In this document: piece after piece, positions 29,385 through 37,683 of the stretch
How the letters are laid out: each line of letters begins with the position of its first letter
Position numbering within the stretch: position 1 is the stretch's first letter
Assembly (NCBI RefSeq): GCF_000716605.1
Contig: NZ_JNXE01000041.1
Location: 1 to 64,000, forward strand
Direction: 5' to 3'
Length of the DNA stretch: 64,000 nucleotides
DNA from: Streptomyces sp. NRRL F-525
GTDB lineage: Bacteria > Actinomycetota > Actinomycetes > Streptomycetales > Streptomycetaceae
The notes under the pieces: model-generated
Told to the model about the DNA's origin: nothing
The model's database searches: none
Seen by the model: only the letters and a program-made list of their open reading frames with translations
Position numbers and translations under genes: made by a program

Positions 29385-30614
29385 ATGGCACAGCTGCGAC
29401 AAGAGGTCGACCCGGACGAGGTCGGACTGGATCACAAGGCGCTGGACCGCCTGGACCAGCACTTCGCCCACTACGTCGACGTGGAGCGCCTGCCGGGCTT
29501 CCTGGTGTCCGTGGCCCGCGGCGGTCGCGTCGCCCACCTCACCGCCCACGGGCACCGCGATGTGGCGGCCCAACTCCCGGTCACGTCGGACACGTTGTAC
29601 CGGATCTACTCCATGACCAAGCCGGTCACCGCGGTCGCCGCGCTGATCCTGATGGAGGAGGGCAAGCTCTCCCTGGACGACCCGGTCGGCGACCACCTGC
29701 CGGCCTTCGCGGACATGCGGGTCTACGACAGCGGCTCCGGCGCCGACGTGAAGACGCGGCCGGTGGAGCAGCCGATGCTGATCCGCCATCTGATGACCCA
29801 CACCTCGGGTATGACCTTCGCGTTCTACCACTCGCACCCGGTCGACGCCCTGTACCGGGACGCGCACCTGGAGTCGTCCGTGCCGCCCGGCGCGAACCTC
29901 GCCGAGGCGATCGACATCTACGCCAGCCTGCCGCTCCAGTTCGAGCCCGGCACGCAGTGGAACTACTCCGTCGCCTCGAACGTGCTCGGCCGCGTCGTCG
30001 AGGTGGTCTCCGGACAGCGGCTCGACGAGTTCTTCGCCGAGCGGATCTTCCGCCCGCTGGGGATGCCCGACGCCGGCTTCTCCGTACCGGACGAAAAGGC
30101 GGACCGGCTCTCCGAGTTGTACGGCGACGCCGACGGCGGCGGGATCGAGCCGATCGCCGGGCTGCCGCTGCGGGGCGGCCGACCGCGGTTCCTGTCGGGG
30201 AGCGGCGGGATGGCGGCGAGCCCGTACGACGTGCACCGGTTCGCGGAGTTCCTGCGCCGCCGGGGCGAACTCGACGGCACCCGGCTGCTCGCGCCCGAGA
30301 CGGTCGACCTCATGGCCAGCAACCACCTGCCCGACGGCGCCGACATGCGCGCCTTCGGCAGCCCCGCGCACCAGGAACCCGGCAACGACGGCATGGGCTT
30401 CGGTCTCAGCGTCTCCGTGGTCATCGACCCCGAGCGCACCCAATCCCCCATGGGACTGGGCGCGTTCGGGTGGAGCGGCGCGGCGACGACGACGTTCTGG
30501 GTGGACCCGGGCCGCGATCTCACCGTGCAGTTCATGACCCAGCTCCGGCCCAAGCACTCCCTGAAGATCATCCCGGAGCTGAAGCAACTGGTGCACGAGG
30601 CCGTCACGGACTGA
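29385..30614 (+). CDS. Serine hydrolase of the beta-lactamase/esterase (S12) family
   Basis: This 409-aa cytosolic protein (no signal peptide seen) has the class-C beta-lactamase-like fold. It shows the SxxK motif in YSMTKPVTA (Ser nucleophile, about residue 81), WNYSVASNVLG supplying the Tyr of the YxN motif, and FGWSGAATTTFWVDP in place of the KTG/HxG strand. Such enzymes are usually esterases (EstB-like) or lovastatin-esterase types, not resistance beta-lactamases. ATG 29385 follows GGAGGAGAG. It lies 65 bases after the pump gene and ends 25 bases before a convergent operon. Confidence 0.85.
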   Translation: MAQLRQEVDPDEVGLDHKALDRLDQHFAHYVDVERLPGFLVSVARGGRVAHLTAHGHRDVAAQLPVTSDTLYRIYSMTKPVTAVAALILMEEGKLSLDDPVGDHLPAFADMRVYDSGSGADVKTRPVEQPMLIRHLMTHTSGMTFAFYHSHPVDALYRDAHLESSVPPGANLAEAIDIYASLPLQFEPGTQWNYSVASNVLGRVVEVVSGQRLDEFFAERIFRPLGMPDAGFSVPDEKADRLSELYGDADGGGIEPIAGLPLRGGRPRFLSGSGGMAASPYDVHRFAEFLRRRGELDGTRLLAPETVDLMASNHLPDGADMRAFGSPAHQEPGNDGMGFGLSVSVVIDPERTQSPMGLGAFGWSGAATTTFWVDPGRDLTVQFMTQLRPKHSLKIIPELKQLVHEAVTD

Positions 30615-30639
30615 GGCTCAGCCGCTCCCCCGGGAACTG

Positions 30640-31788
30640 CTACTGATCAACCCGCAGCGTGAACTCCAGCCCCTCCCCCGCCAGTTCACTCAGCCACTCC
30701 CGTGACCGTTCCGCCGTCTCCGCCGCCCGGTTCAGGCCGGACGGCAGGTCGTCGGAGAGGATGTGGCGGACGGCGAGGGAGAGCGGGCGCGAGACACAGC
30801 GGGCCATCGCGCTCTCCTCCTCGTCGCCGACCAGGTCGAGGAGGTAGCTGCCGGACCAGGTCCTGCCCGTGTCGCCCAGGACGTCCAGGGACACCGCGAG
30901 GACGACCCGGTCGTGGTCGGCGTCCGTGGTGGGGTAGGTCGCCGCCAACTCCCTTGCGAGCTCGGCGATCCGGGTGTCGTCGCCCGCCTTCAGCTCCTCG
31001 AACACCGCACCCCAGGCCCGCAGCCAGCCCTCGAGCCGTAGCGTGCCGCGCACGAACGTCCGGGGCGTCCAGGACGCCGGCAGCCCGTACTGCTCGATGA
31101 ACGGCACGCTGTCCCGGTTCGGATAGACCTCGAAGGTCTCGCCGTCGATGACATGCGGCCGGGTCACCTCCCAGGGCCGCTCGGCCGTGGTCTCCTCGCC
31201 GTCCTCCAGGTACCGCGCCGGTGAGCGCAGCGCCCCCAGCACTCCGGCCGGCGCCCAACTGAACCGGTACCGGAAGTCGTTGGGCACGGCGGGCACCCCG
31301 CCGCAGTACGAGGTAAGGCTGTACGAGGCATCGTCGCCGATCGCCTGCCGGGCGCGGGCGACCAGGCTGTGCGCGAAGAGATGGTCGATGCCGGGGTCGA
31401 GACCGGCCTCGGTGAGGACGACGATCCCCGCCTTCTCGGCCGCCGGTACTTGTTCGAGCACCGCGTCCGACACATAGCTGGAGCAGGCGAAGTGCGCCTG
31501 CCGTCGTACGCAGACCGCCAGCAGCGCCGCGTGTTCGGGCGCGGGCAGCATGGAGACGACAACATCTCCGGGCGCCAACTCGGCCGTGAGTGCGGCGAGT
31601 TCGAACGCACGCGGTTCGGCGCGTCCCGTCAGGCCCAGGTGGGCGAGGGCCCGCGCCGCCCGCTCCTCGGTGCGGTGCCACAGCCGTACCCGCGCGGCGG
31701 TGTCGCAGAGTTGGGCGAGCCCGCTGCCCGTGGACAGTCCCGCGCCGATCCAGTGGACGGTACCGCTCGCGCGCACCACGTCAGACAT
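30640..31788 (-). CDS. Saccharopine dehydrogenase, glutamate-forming (Lys9) type
   Basis: This 382-aa enzyme interconverts saccharopine with 2-aminoadipate 6-semialdehyde plus glutamate. A Rossmann motif HWIGAGLSTGSGLAQL opens the protein. Signatures of the LYS9/SDH family follow: LTEAGLDPGIDHLFAHSLV, SYCGGVPA and YRFSWAPAGVLGALRSPARYLEDGEE. ATG 31788 overlaps the end of the upstream LYS1-like gene by eight bases. It is the last gene of a four-gene, fully overlapping operon with a lysine-forming saccharopine dehydrogenase, an FAD amine oxidase and an OCD-family protein, which points to a lysine/pipecolate pathway. Confidence 0.82.
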   Translation of the reverse strand: MSDVVRASGTVHWIGAGLSTGSGLAQLCDTAARVRLWHRTEERAARALAHLGLTGRAEPRAFELAALTAELAPGDVVVSMLPAPEHAALLAVCVRRQAHFACSSYVSDAVLEQVPAAEKAGIVVLTEAGLDPGIDHLFAHSLVARARQAIGDDASYSLTSYCGGVPAVPNDFRYRFSWAPAGVLGALRSPARYLEDGEETTAERPWEVTRPHVIDGETFEVYPNRDSVPFIEQYGLPASWTPRTFVRGTLRLEGWLRAWGAVFEELKAGDDTRIAELARELAATYPTTDADHDRVVLAVSLDVLGDTGRTWSGSYLLDLVGDEEESAMARCVSRPLSLAVRHILSDDLPSGLNRAAETAERSREWLSELAGEGLEFTLRVDQ

Positions 31789-32848
31789 GGCCCAACTCCC
31801 CATCCTCTACGGCGATTCCGAGTTCACGCGACTTAGTACGGAACAGGTCCAGGTCGCGCCGCCACGCCTCACCGGTCCAGAAGTCCAGGAGTTGGGGCAG
31901 CAGCGCGGCCGAGAAGTCGGTGCTGGACTCCCTCGGGAGGAGGGACGGCAGGTTGTCGATCGCGATGAGGTCGAGCGGGGTACGCTCGCGCAACTGCCGT
32001 ACCGGGTCGTCCCATTCGGTCGTGCGGTCGTAGACCGGCAGGACGTTGAGGGGCGAACCCACGTCGCAGGTGACGTCGGAGACGGTGCGGAGGCGGCGGG
32101 TCGGGTCGTCCAGGTCCGGCTCGCGGAGGAAGGGCGGGACCGGGGTCGTGGCCAGAACGCAGTTGACCAGCACGTCGTGGGCCAACAGCGCCGGGCGGTC
32201 GAGGTCTTGGGTCTCGGCCATGTCCCAACAGGTCGGATCGATCCCGGCCGTCGAGAACGCGACCCGCGCTCCTCGCCCGCTGCGACCGAGCGCGCCGATC
32301 ACCAGCGCGCTGAACTCCGTGTCCCCTGAGGCAGGTTGAAGCAGCTCGTCCAACTCCTCCTTCGACGTGGGCATCAGCGGCGCGACCAGTCGGCCCCGGT
32401 GCTGGAGGACGGCCAGGGCCGCGCCCAAGTAGCCCGCCCAGAAGCCGAACGCGGCGAGGCGGCGGCCGTTGTCGTCCACCAGGTATTCGAGGTCGAGCAA
32501 CGCTCCTCCCCCGGCCGCGAACCGGCTCAACAGGTCACTCGCTCCCGGCTGGCCCTTGTAGGCGTGGCCGAAGAAGATGTGACGGTGGGTCAACTCCTTC
32601 GGTTCGTCCGGAAGTTCCTTCAGGCCGAGGATCACCGTGTTCTCCGGCGCCGACACCCACGAGCCCGCGGGCGCCACGCGGGCGCCGATCGCCTCGTACT
32701 CCTCGATGGGGAAGATCCGTTGCGGGGACTCCTCGACCGTGAGGGGCACGCCGTTCTCGACGAGGTGGCGGGCGTCGGAGGGGACGACCGGGGTGCGGCG
32801 TTCGGTCGTGCGGGGCTCGTGGCGCAGCCACAGATGGAGCTCGGTCAT
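31781..32848 (-). CDS. Saccharopine dehydrogenase, lysine-forming (Lys1) type
   Basis: This 355-aa protein has the alanine-dehydrogenase/PNT-like fold of LYS1. The N-terminal WLRHEPRTTERRTPVVPSDA, the ILGLKELPDEP strand and HIFFGHAYKGQ match that family, as does CDVGSPLNVLPVYDRTTEW later. It would interconvert lysine plus 2-oxoglutarate with saccharopine using NAD. A usual glycine-rich loop reads LVIGALGRSGRGARV. It is translationally coupled on both sides (ATGA with the FAD oxidase, eight-base overlap with the Lys9-type gene). Direction in vivo (catabolic or biosynthetic) is not decided by sequence; Streptomyces makes lysine by another route, so catabolism or pipecolate metabolism is more likely. 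Confidence 0.8.
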   Translation of the reverse strand: MTELHLWLRHEPRTTERRTPVVPSDARHLVENGVPLTVEESPQRIFPIEEYEAIGARVAPAGSWVSAPENTVILGLKELPDEPKELTHRHIFFGHAYKGQPGASDLLSRFAAGGGALLDLEYLVDDNGRRLAAFGFWAGYLGAALAVLQHRGRLVAPLMPTSKEELDELLQPASGDTEFSALVIGALGRSGRGARVAFSTAGIDPTCWDMAETQDLDRPALLAHDVLVNCVLATTPVPPFLREPDLDDPTRRLRTVSDVTCDVGSPLNVLPVYDRTTEWDDPVRQLRERTPLDLIAIDNLPSLLPRESSTDFSAALLPQLLDFWTGEAWRRDLDLFRTKSRELGIAVEDGELGHV

Positions 32849-33990
32849 ACCAGGTTGACCTCCGGGCGCGGGGCGTCGGCCGCGAACCGGCCGGCGCTCA
32901 GGGGGCTGACGTCCACGAAGGGTACGTGGCCGAGGTACAGGTCGCGGACGACCTCGCCGACGGCCGGTCCCTGGAGGAAACCGTGGCCGGAGAAGCCGGT
33001 GGCGTAGAGGAAGCGGGAGACCGAACTCGCCTCGCCGATCAGGGCGTTGTGGTCCGGCGTGTTCTCGTACAGCCCCGCCCAGCCGCCCGTGCGGCGCAGT
33101 TCCAGGAGGTCGGGGGCGCGGCGGCGCATGGCGTCGGCAAGGCGGGGGATCCAGCGGTCGTGGGTGTCGGTGGCGAAGCCGGGACGCTCGTCGGGGTCGG
33201 ACATGCCGACGAGGAGGCCGGGGCCCTCGGTGTGGAAGTAGAGGCTGGTGGTGAAGTCGATCGTCATGGGGAGGTCGGGCGGCAGTCCCGTCACCGGTTC
33301 CGTGACCGCGATCTGGCGGCGCAGCGGCTGCACGGGGAGGTCCACGCCCGCCATCGCGCCGATCCCCTTGGACCAGGCGCCGGCCGCGCAGATCACCGTG
33401 TTGGTGTCGATGCGGCCCAGGGTCGTCACGACCGCCGTGATGGTGTCGCCGTGTGTCTCGATGCCGGTGACGTCGGTGTGGCGCAGGATCGTCGCGCCGT
33501 GGCTGCGCGCGGCGGCCGCGTAGCCGTGGACGACGGCCTCAGGGGTGCAGTGGCCGTCGTCGGGCGAGTAGGCGGCGGCGAGGAGTCCCTCTGTGCTGAT
33601 CAGCGGGGAGAGGCAGCGGGCCTCGGCGGGGTCGATGATGCGGCTGGGCACGTCGAGGGAGTTCTGGAGGCGGACACCTGCCTCGAAGTTCGCGACGTCC
33701 TCGGGTGTGGAGAGCAGGAACAGGTAGCCGACGCGATGTAACCCGATGTCGTAGCCGGTGTCCTCCTCGAAGCGTTCGAAGGCCTCCAGGCTGCGGGCGC
33801 CCAACTGCACGTTGAGCCCGTCGGAGAACTGCGCGCGTACTCCGCCGGCCGCCTTGGAGGTGGACCCGGCGGCGAGTTCGTCCCGTTCGACGAGGACGAC
33901 GTCCCGGACGCCGGCGCGGGCCAGGTGGTAGGCGATGCTGGTGCCGATGACCCCGCCGCCGATGACGACGACCTCTGCCTGACGCTTCAC
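32845..33990 (-). CDS. FAD-dependent amine oxidase (sarcosine/pipecolate oxidase-like)
   Basis: This 381-aa DAO-family flavoprotein should oxidise a secondary or cyclic amino acid. It has the N-terminal VVVIGGGVIGTSIAYHLARAG, SKAAGGVRAQFSDGLNVQL typical of sarcosine-oxidase-beta-like proteins, VICAAGAWS, and GFSGHGFLQGPAVGE near the C-terminus. Pipecolate oxidase belongs to the same superfamily, and the neighbours (OCD/ketimine-reductase type and saccharopine dehydrogenases) make pipecolate a reasonable substrate guess. GTG 33990 overlaps the OCD stop (GTGA); its own stop overlaps the next ATG. Confidence 0.78.
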   Translation of the reverse strand: MKRQAEVVVIGGGVIGTSIAYHLARAGVRDVVLVERDELAAGSTSKAAGGVRAQFSDGLNVQLGARSLEAFERFEEDTGYDIGLHRVGYLFLLSTPEDVANFEAGVRLQNSLDVPSRIIDPAEARCLSPLISTEGLLAAAYSPDDGHCTPEAVVHGYAAAARSHGATILRHTDVTGIETHGDTITAVVTTLGRIDTNTVICAAGAWSKGIGAMAGVDLPVQPLRRQIAVTEPVTGLPPDLPMTIDFTTSLYFHTEGPGLLVGMSDPDERPGFATDTHDRWIPRLADAMRRRAPDLLELRRTGGWAGLYENTPDHNALIGEASSVSRFLYATGFSGHGFLQGPAVGEVVRDLYLGHVPFVDVSPLSAGRFAADAPRPEVNLV

Positions 33991-34958
33991 GGGCGCTCCT
34001 TCTTGGCCGCGTCGATGACGGCCCAGGCCGCGGCCGCGTCCTGGATGCCGAGTCCGACGCTGTTGTAGTGGACGATGTCGTCGGGTCGGGTGCGGGCGGT
34101 GCGGCGGCCGGTGAGGACGGCGCCGAGCGGGATCAGGTCGTCGGGGGTCAACAGGCCCTCGCGCAGGGCGCCGACGATCGGTCCTGCGTGCTCGGCGGCC
34201 GTCTCCGGGTCGTCGACCACGACGGCCGCGGACCGCCGTAGGACATCCAGGTCGACCTCGCTGCGGGTGGGTTCGAAGGAGCCCACGCTGACGACCGTGC
34301 AGCCGGGTGCGAGCCAGGCGCCGTGCACCACGGGGGTGGTGCTGAGCGTGCAGGCGGCGACCACGGACGCGTCGGTCACGGCTTCCTTCGCGGTGGCCAC
34401 CGCCTCGACGGGGAAGGGGAGTTGGGCCGTCAGCGTCTCCGCGGCCCGTGCGCGCCGCTCGGGGTTCGGGCTCCACAGGCGTACAGACTTCAGGTCCCGG
34501 ACCCGGGCGATCGCGCGGACATGGGCGAGGGCCTGGGTGCCCGAGCCGAGGACGCCGAGACGGTCGGCGTCGGGGACGGCCAGGGCGTCCACGGCGACGG
34601 CGCTGCCCGCGGCCGTGCGCAGGGTCGTCACCGCCGTGCCGTCCATGACCGCGACCAGCTGTCCGGTGGACCGGTCCAAGGCGCTGATCACCGCGTGGAC
34701 CGTGGGCAGTCCGGCGCGGGCGTTGGCCGGGTTGACGCTACCGAACTTCGCCACCGCCCCGGTGTCCGCCGACAGCCGGGAGACGTAGGCGAAGACGACA
34801 CTGTCGTCGAAACGGCTCGGGTGCATGATCTTGCCGGGCAGGTCGGCGGCGCCGTCACCGAGCGCGGTGAAGGCCGCGCGCTGCGAGGCGATGGCCGCGT
34901 CGGTGTCGAGCAGGTCCGTGACCCGGTCGCCGGAGAGGAAGAGGACGTCGTCGGTCAT
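33987..34958 (-). CDS. Ornithine cyclodeaminase / mu-crystallin family protein
   Basis: This 323-aa NAD(P)-dependent protein is of the OCD/mu-crystallin family, which includes ornithine and lysine cyclodeaminases and ketimine reductases. Visible marks are VAKFGSVNPANARAGLPTVHAVISALD, the AVMDGTAVTTLRTAAGSAVA core, the nucleotide motif LGVLGSGTQALAHVRAIARV and VVSVGSFEPTRSEVD. ATG 34958 follows GGAAGAGGGA. First gene of the four-gene operon. It is either a lysine-to-pipecolate cyclodeaminase or a reductase of piperideine-2-carboxylate; I cannot separate these by eye. The GTP cyclohydrolase gene ends 33 bases upstream on the same strand without a clear terminator. Confidence 0.82.
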   Translation of the reverse strand: MTDDVLFLSGDRVTDLLDTDAAIASQRAAFTALGDGAADLPGKIMHPSRFDDSVVFAYVSRLSADTGAVAKFGSVNPANARAGLPTVHAVISALDRSTGQLVAVMDGTAVTTLRTAAGSAVAVDALAVPDADRLGVLGSGTQALAHVRAIARVRDLKSVRLWSPNPERRARAAETLTAQLPFPVEAVATAKEAVTDASVVAACTLSTTPVVHGAWLAPGCTVVSVGSFEPTRSEVDLDVLRRSAAVVVDDPETAAEHAGPIVGALREGLLTPDDLIPLGAVLTGRRTARTRPDDIVHYNSVGLGIQDAAAAWAVIDAAKKERP

Positions 34959-34991
34959 TCCCTCTTCCTGTCCGGACCGCGCTCACCCGAA

Positions 34992-35654
34992 TCAGGACCA
35001 GTGCGCCACCGCGTCCAAATGGGGCAGGTGGTGGTCGAGACGCTCCCGCTTGGTGCGGAGGTAGGTGATGTTGTTCTCGCACGGCGGGATCAACAGCGGT
35101 ACCTCTTCGGAGACTTTGATGCCGTGTTCCAGCAACGCCTCGCGTTTGCGCGGGTTGTTGGAGAGCAGGCGGACGCTGGCCACGCCCAGGTCGTGCAGGA
35201 TCTCGGCGGCGACGCCGTAGTCGCGGGCGTCGACCGGGAGGCCGAGAGCGAGGTTCGCCTCGACGGTGTCGAGTCCCTCCGCCTGCAGGGCCATCGCGCG
35301 CAACTTGGCGAGCAGGCCTATGCCTCGGCCCTCGTGCCCTCTCAAGTAGACGACGATGCCCCGGCCTTCGGCGACGACGGCCCGCATCGCGGCGTCCAAC
35401 TGGTCGCCGCACTCGCAGTGCTGGGAGCCGAAGGCATCGCCCGTCAGGCACTCCGAGTGGAGCCGGGTGAGTACGTCGTCCGTGCCGATCTCGCCGTAGA
35501 CCAGGGCCACTTGCTCGTCACCGCGGTCGTGGTCCAGGTAGCCGATCGCCTGGAATTTGCCGTACACGGTGGGCAAGGGAGCATTCACGACGCGTTCCGC
35601 GCCCCTGGGCTGCGCGGACTTCTGCTTGCCGAGTACGCCAATGTTTTCTGTCAT
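34992..35654 (-). CDS. GTP cyclohydrolase II homologue, predicted FAPy-forming type
   Basis: This 220-aa RibA-family zinc enzyme opens the imidazole ring of GTP. The zinc cysteines are Cys69, Cys80 and Cys82 (SECLTGDAF, QHCECGD). YLRGHEGRGIGLLAKLRAM follows, and LLSNNPRKREAL near the C-terminus. The residue after KLRA is Met121, where true GTP cyclohydrolase II has Tyr. In S. coelicolor one paralogue with Met here stops at the formamidopyrimidine (FAPy) nucleotide instead of releasing formate. I infer the same for this protein. ATG 35654 is chosen for the MTENIG start. A creatininase-family gene diverges only 38 bases away and could deformylate FAPy. Confidence 0.85.
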   Translation of the reverse strand: MTENIGVLGKQKSAQPRGAERVVNAPLPTVYGKFQAIGYLDHDRGDEQVALVYGEIGTDDVLTRLHSECLTGDAFGSQHCECGDQLDAAMRAVVAEGRGIVVYLRGHEGRGIGLLAKLRAMALQAEGLDTVEANLALGLPVDARDYGVAAEILHDLGVASVRLLSNNPRKREALLEHGIKVSEEVPLLIPPCENNITYLRTKRERLDHHLPHLDAVAHWS

Positions 35655-35692
35655 GATCTGGTTCCTAAGCAGAGACGAAAGGCCGTGAAAAA

Positions 35693-36448
35693 ATGAATGG
35701 TTCGGACTCACGGACGGCGGCATACGGACTGGTGCCGGCGGACACCACGGAGGACGTGCGGTCTAGGGGGGCAGAAGTATCAACACAGGTCGCCGTCCTT
35801 CCGGTCGGCAGTTTCGAGCAGCACGGCCCGTATCTTCCGCTGGCGACCGACACGTTGGTCGCCTGTGCCGTGGCCCGGGAGATCGCCGCGGCGTACCCGG
35901 TGCATCTCCTCCCTCCGGTGACGATGGCCTGCTCGCACGAGCACGCGGCCTGGCCGGGGACCGTCAGCATCTCTTCCGTGACCCTTCATGCGGTGGTGCG
36001 GGACATCGCGGACTCGCTCCGCCGCTCGGGGGTCGAGACCCTGGTGGTGGTCAACGGTCACGGCGGAAACTACGTCCTGGGCAACGTCGTTCAGGAGTCT
36101 TCTGCCCGCGGTGAGCGGATGGCACTGTTCCCGGCCGCGGAGGACTGGGAGACGGCGCTCGAGCGGGCCGGAGTACTGACCTCGCTGCTCACCGATATGC
36201 ACGCGGGGGAAATCGAGACCTCCATTCTTCTGCACGCTCATCCCGAATTGATCCGTCCCGGATATGAGACCTCCGATTTCGTCGCCGACGACCGTCGCCA
36301 TCTCCTGACGCTCGGTATGTCCGGCTATACCGAGTCGGGCGTCATCGGGCGCCCGTCCCTCGGCTCGGCGGAAAAGGGGAAGGCACTGCTGGCGAGCCTC
36401 GCCGATTCCTTCGGCGCGTATTTCTCGCTGCTGACCGCGGAGGCCTGA
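35693..36448 (+). CDS. Creatininase-family metal amidohydrolase (ArfB/MftE-like)
   Basis: This 251-aa metalloenzyme has the creatininase-family ligands: PVGSFEQHGPYLPLATD (Glu, His, Asp), HEHAAWPGT, VVNGHGGNY and DMHAGEIETS. The family includes creatininase, MftE peptidases and ArfB, the archaeal hydrolase that removes formate from FAPy nucleotides. Divergence from a predicted FAPy-forming GTP cyclohydrolase makes an ArfB-like role the best guess. ATG 35693 follows AAAGG. Its last 124 bases overlap, on the opposite strand, the end of the flippase-like gene, an unusually long convergent overlap. Confidence 0.83.
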   Translation: MNGSDSRTAAYGLVPADTTEDVRSRGAEVSTQVAVLPVGSFEQHGPYLPLATDTLVACAVAREIAAAYPVHLLPPVTMACSHEHAAWPGTVSISSVTLHAVVRDIADSLRRSGVETLVVVNGHGGNYVLGNVVQESSARGERMALFPAAEDWETALERAGVLTSLLTDMHAGEIETSILLHAHPELIRPGYETSDFVADDRRHLLTLGMSGYTESGVIGRPSLGSAEKGKALLASLADSFGAYFSLLTAEA

Positions 36449-37683
36449 GCGGGCACCGGGTCCGGTACGGCGCTGCCGGACCCGGCGGTGCGCAGTCCCG
36501 CGCCCCAGCGGACGACGAGCACGGCCAGGCCGGGCAGGGCGGCGACGAAGCTGAGCACGCCGTAGATCACCGAGACGGACAGTCCGCTGGTCGCGCCGAG
36601 GCCCGCGGCGCCGAACGCCCAGGCGGTGACGCCCTCGCGGGGCCCCCAGCCGCCGACGTTCAGCGGCAGGCCCATGGCGACGAGCGCGAGGACCGCGATC
36701 GGCATCAACTGGGCGACGGTGGCGGCGGATCCGGCGGCCCGGGCGGCGACCACGAACATCGCGAGGTGGCCGGCCAGGATGATCAGCGAGGAGAAGGTGA
36801 CGCCGGGCCAGTTGGCGCGGGAGAACAGTCCGGCGCGGGCCTCGTCGAGGGTGGTGCGCAGGGCGCGGCCCCGGCGGGTGGCGGTGGCCGGACGGTTCAT
36901 GCGTACGGCGGCCACGACGGCGAGTGCTCCGACGGCGGCCAGCAGCACGACCGGGGCGACGCTGCGGGCGTCGGCCATCACCGGGGAGTCGAGGCCCAGC
37001 AGGACCGTCACGCCTACGACGGCCAGCGCGATCTGGCCCGCGACGCGTTCCAGGACGACGGCGCGGACGGCGCGGCCCATGTCACCGGCGCTCTGTCCGT
37101 GGCGGACCGCGCGGTGCACGTCGCCGAGGATGCCGCCGGGCAGGGCCGCGTTGAGGAACAGGGCGCGGTAGTAGTCGGCGACGGCGGGGCCGAGCGGCAG
37201 CTTGATGCGCAGGCCGCGCGCCACCAGGGCCCAGCGCCAGGCACTGAACACCGTGGTGACCACGCCGATGGCGAGGCCGATGAGCAGGGTCGGCGCGTCG
37301 ATGCGGCGCAGGCCGTCCAGGAAGACGCCGGTGCCGAGGCGCCAGAGCAGGACGCCGAGGATGGTGACACCGGCGACCGTGCCGAAGTGGGTGCGTACCG
37401 CGCGGGAGTTCACCCGGGTCAGGATCGCGCGCAGGACGCGGCGGGCACCGGAGGCGCGGTCGGCGCCGGCGCGCGGCGCGGCGACGATCACCCCGATCCG
37501 GTCACCGGAGACGGCCGAACTGTGCAGCGGCGGCGTGTGCTTGGGCCGGCGAACCTCTTCTACGGCTTCCACGGCGGCCTCGGTACGCACCGCGAGGGCG
37601 ACCGGCGTGGACCGGTCCACACGCACCCGGCGCGTCCTGGTGCTCGGCCTCGGCGCGACCGTGCGCATCGTCTCGACGCTCAT
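36325..37683 (-). CDS. LPG-synthase/flippase-like integral membrane protein
   Basis: This 452-aa protein has a long basic cytosolic N-terminus (1 to about 95, rich in Arg, Ala and Val) and about seven to nine hydrophobic segments from about 100 on. It shows the pattern of the lysylphosphatidylglycerol-synthase transmembrane (UPF0104/YbhN) family: FSAWRWALVARGL, ALFLNAALPGGILGDVHRAVRHG and MGLPLNVGGWGPREGVTAWAFG. Members move or build lipids or glycolipids. It is the last gene of the dehydrogenase-QueD-glycosyltransferase-methyltransferase run; its ATG overlaps the methyltransferase stop. The hydrophilic C-terminal tail overlaps the creatininase gene antisense. Confidence 0.75.
   Translation of the reverse strand: MSVETMRTVAPRPSTRTRRVRVDRSTPVALAVRTEAAVEAVEEVRRPKHTPPLHSSAVSGDRIGVIVAAPRAGADRASGARRVLRAILTRVNSRAVRTHFGTVAGVTILGVLLWRLGTGVFLDGLRRIDAPTLLIGLAIGVVTTVFSAWRWALVARGLRIKLPLGPAVADYYRALFLNAALPGGILGDVHRAVRHGQSAGDMGRAVRAVVLERVAGQIALAVVGVTVLLGLDSPVMADARSVAPVVLLAAVGALAVVAAVRMNRPATATRRGRALRTTLDEARAGLFSRANWPGVTFSSLIILAGHLAMFVVAARAAGSAATVAQLMPIAVLALVAMGLPLNVGGWGPREGVTAWAFGAAGLGATSGLSVSVIYGVLSFVAALPGLAVLVVRWGAGLRTAGSGSAVPDPVPAQASAVSSEKYAPKESARLASSAFPFSAEPRDGRPMTPDSV

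Noticed and set aside
29385..30614. Serine hydrolase as a resistance beta-lactamase
   Set aside because: No export signal is seen and the KTG-position strand differs; the esterase-like branch is more probable.
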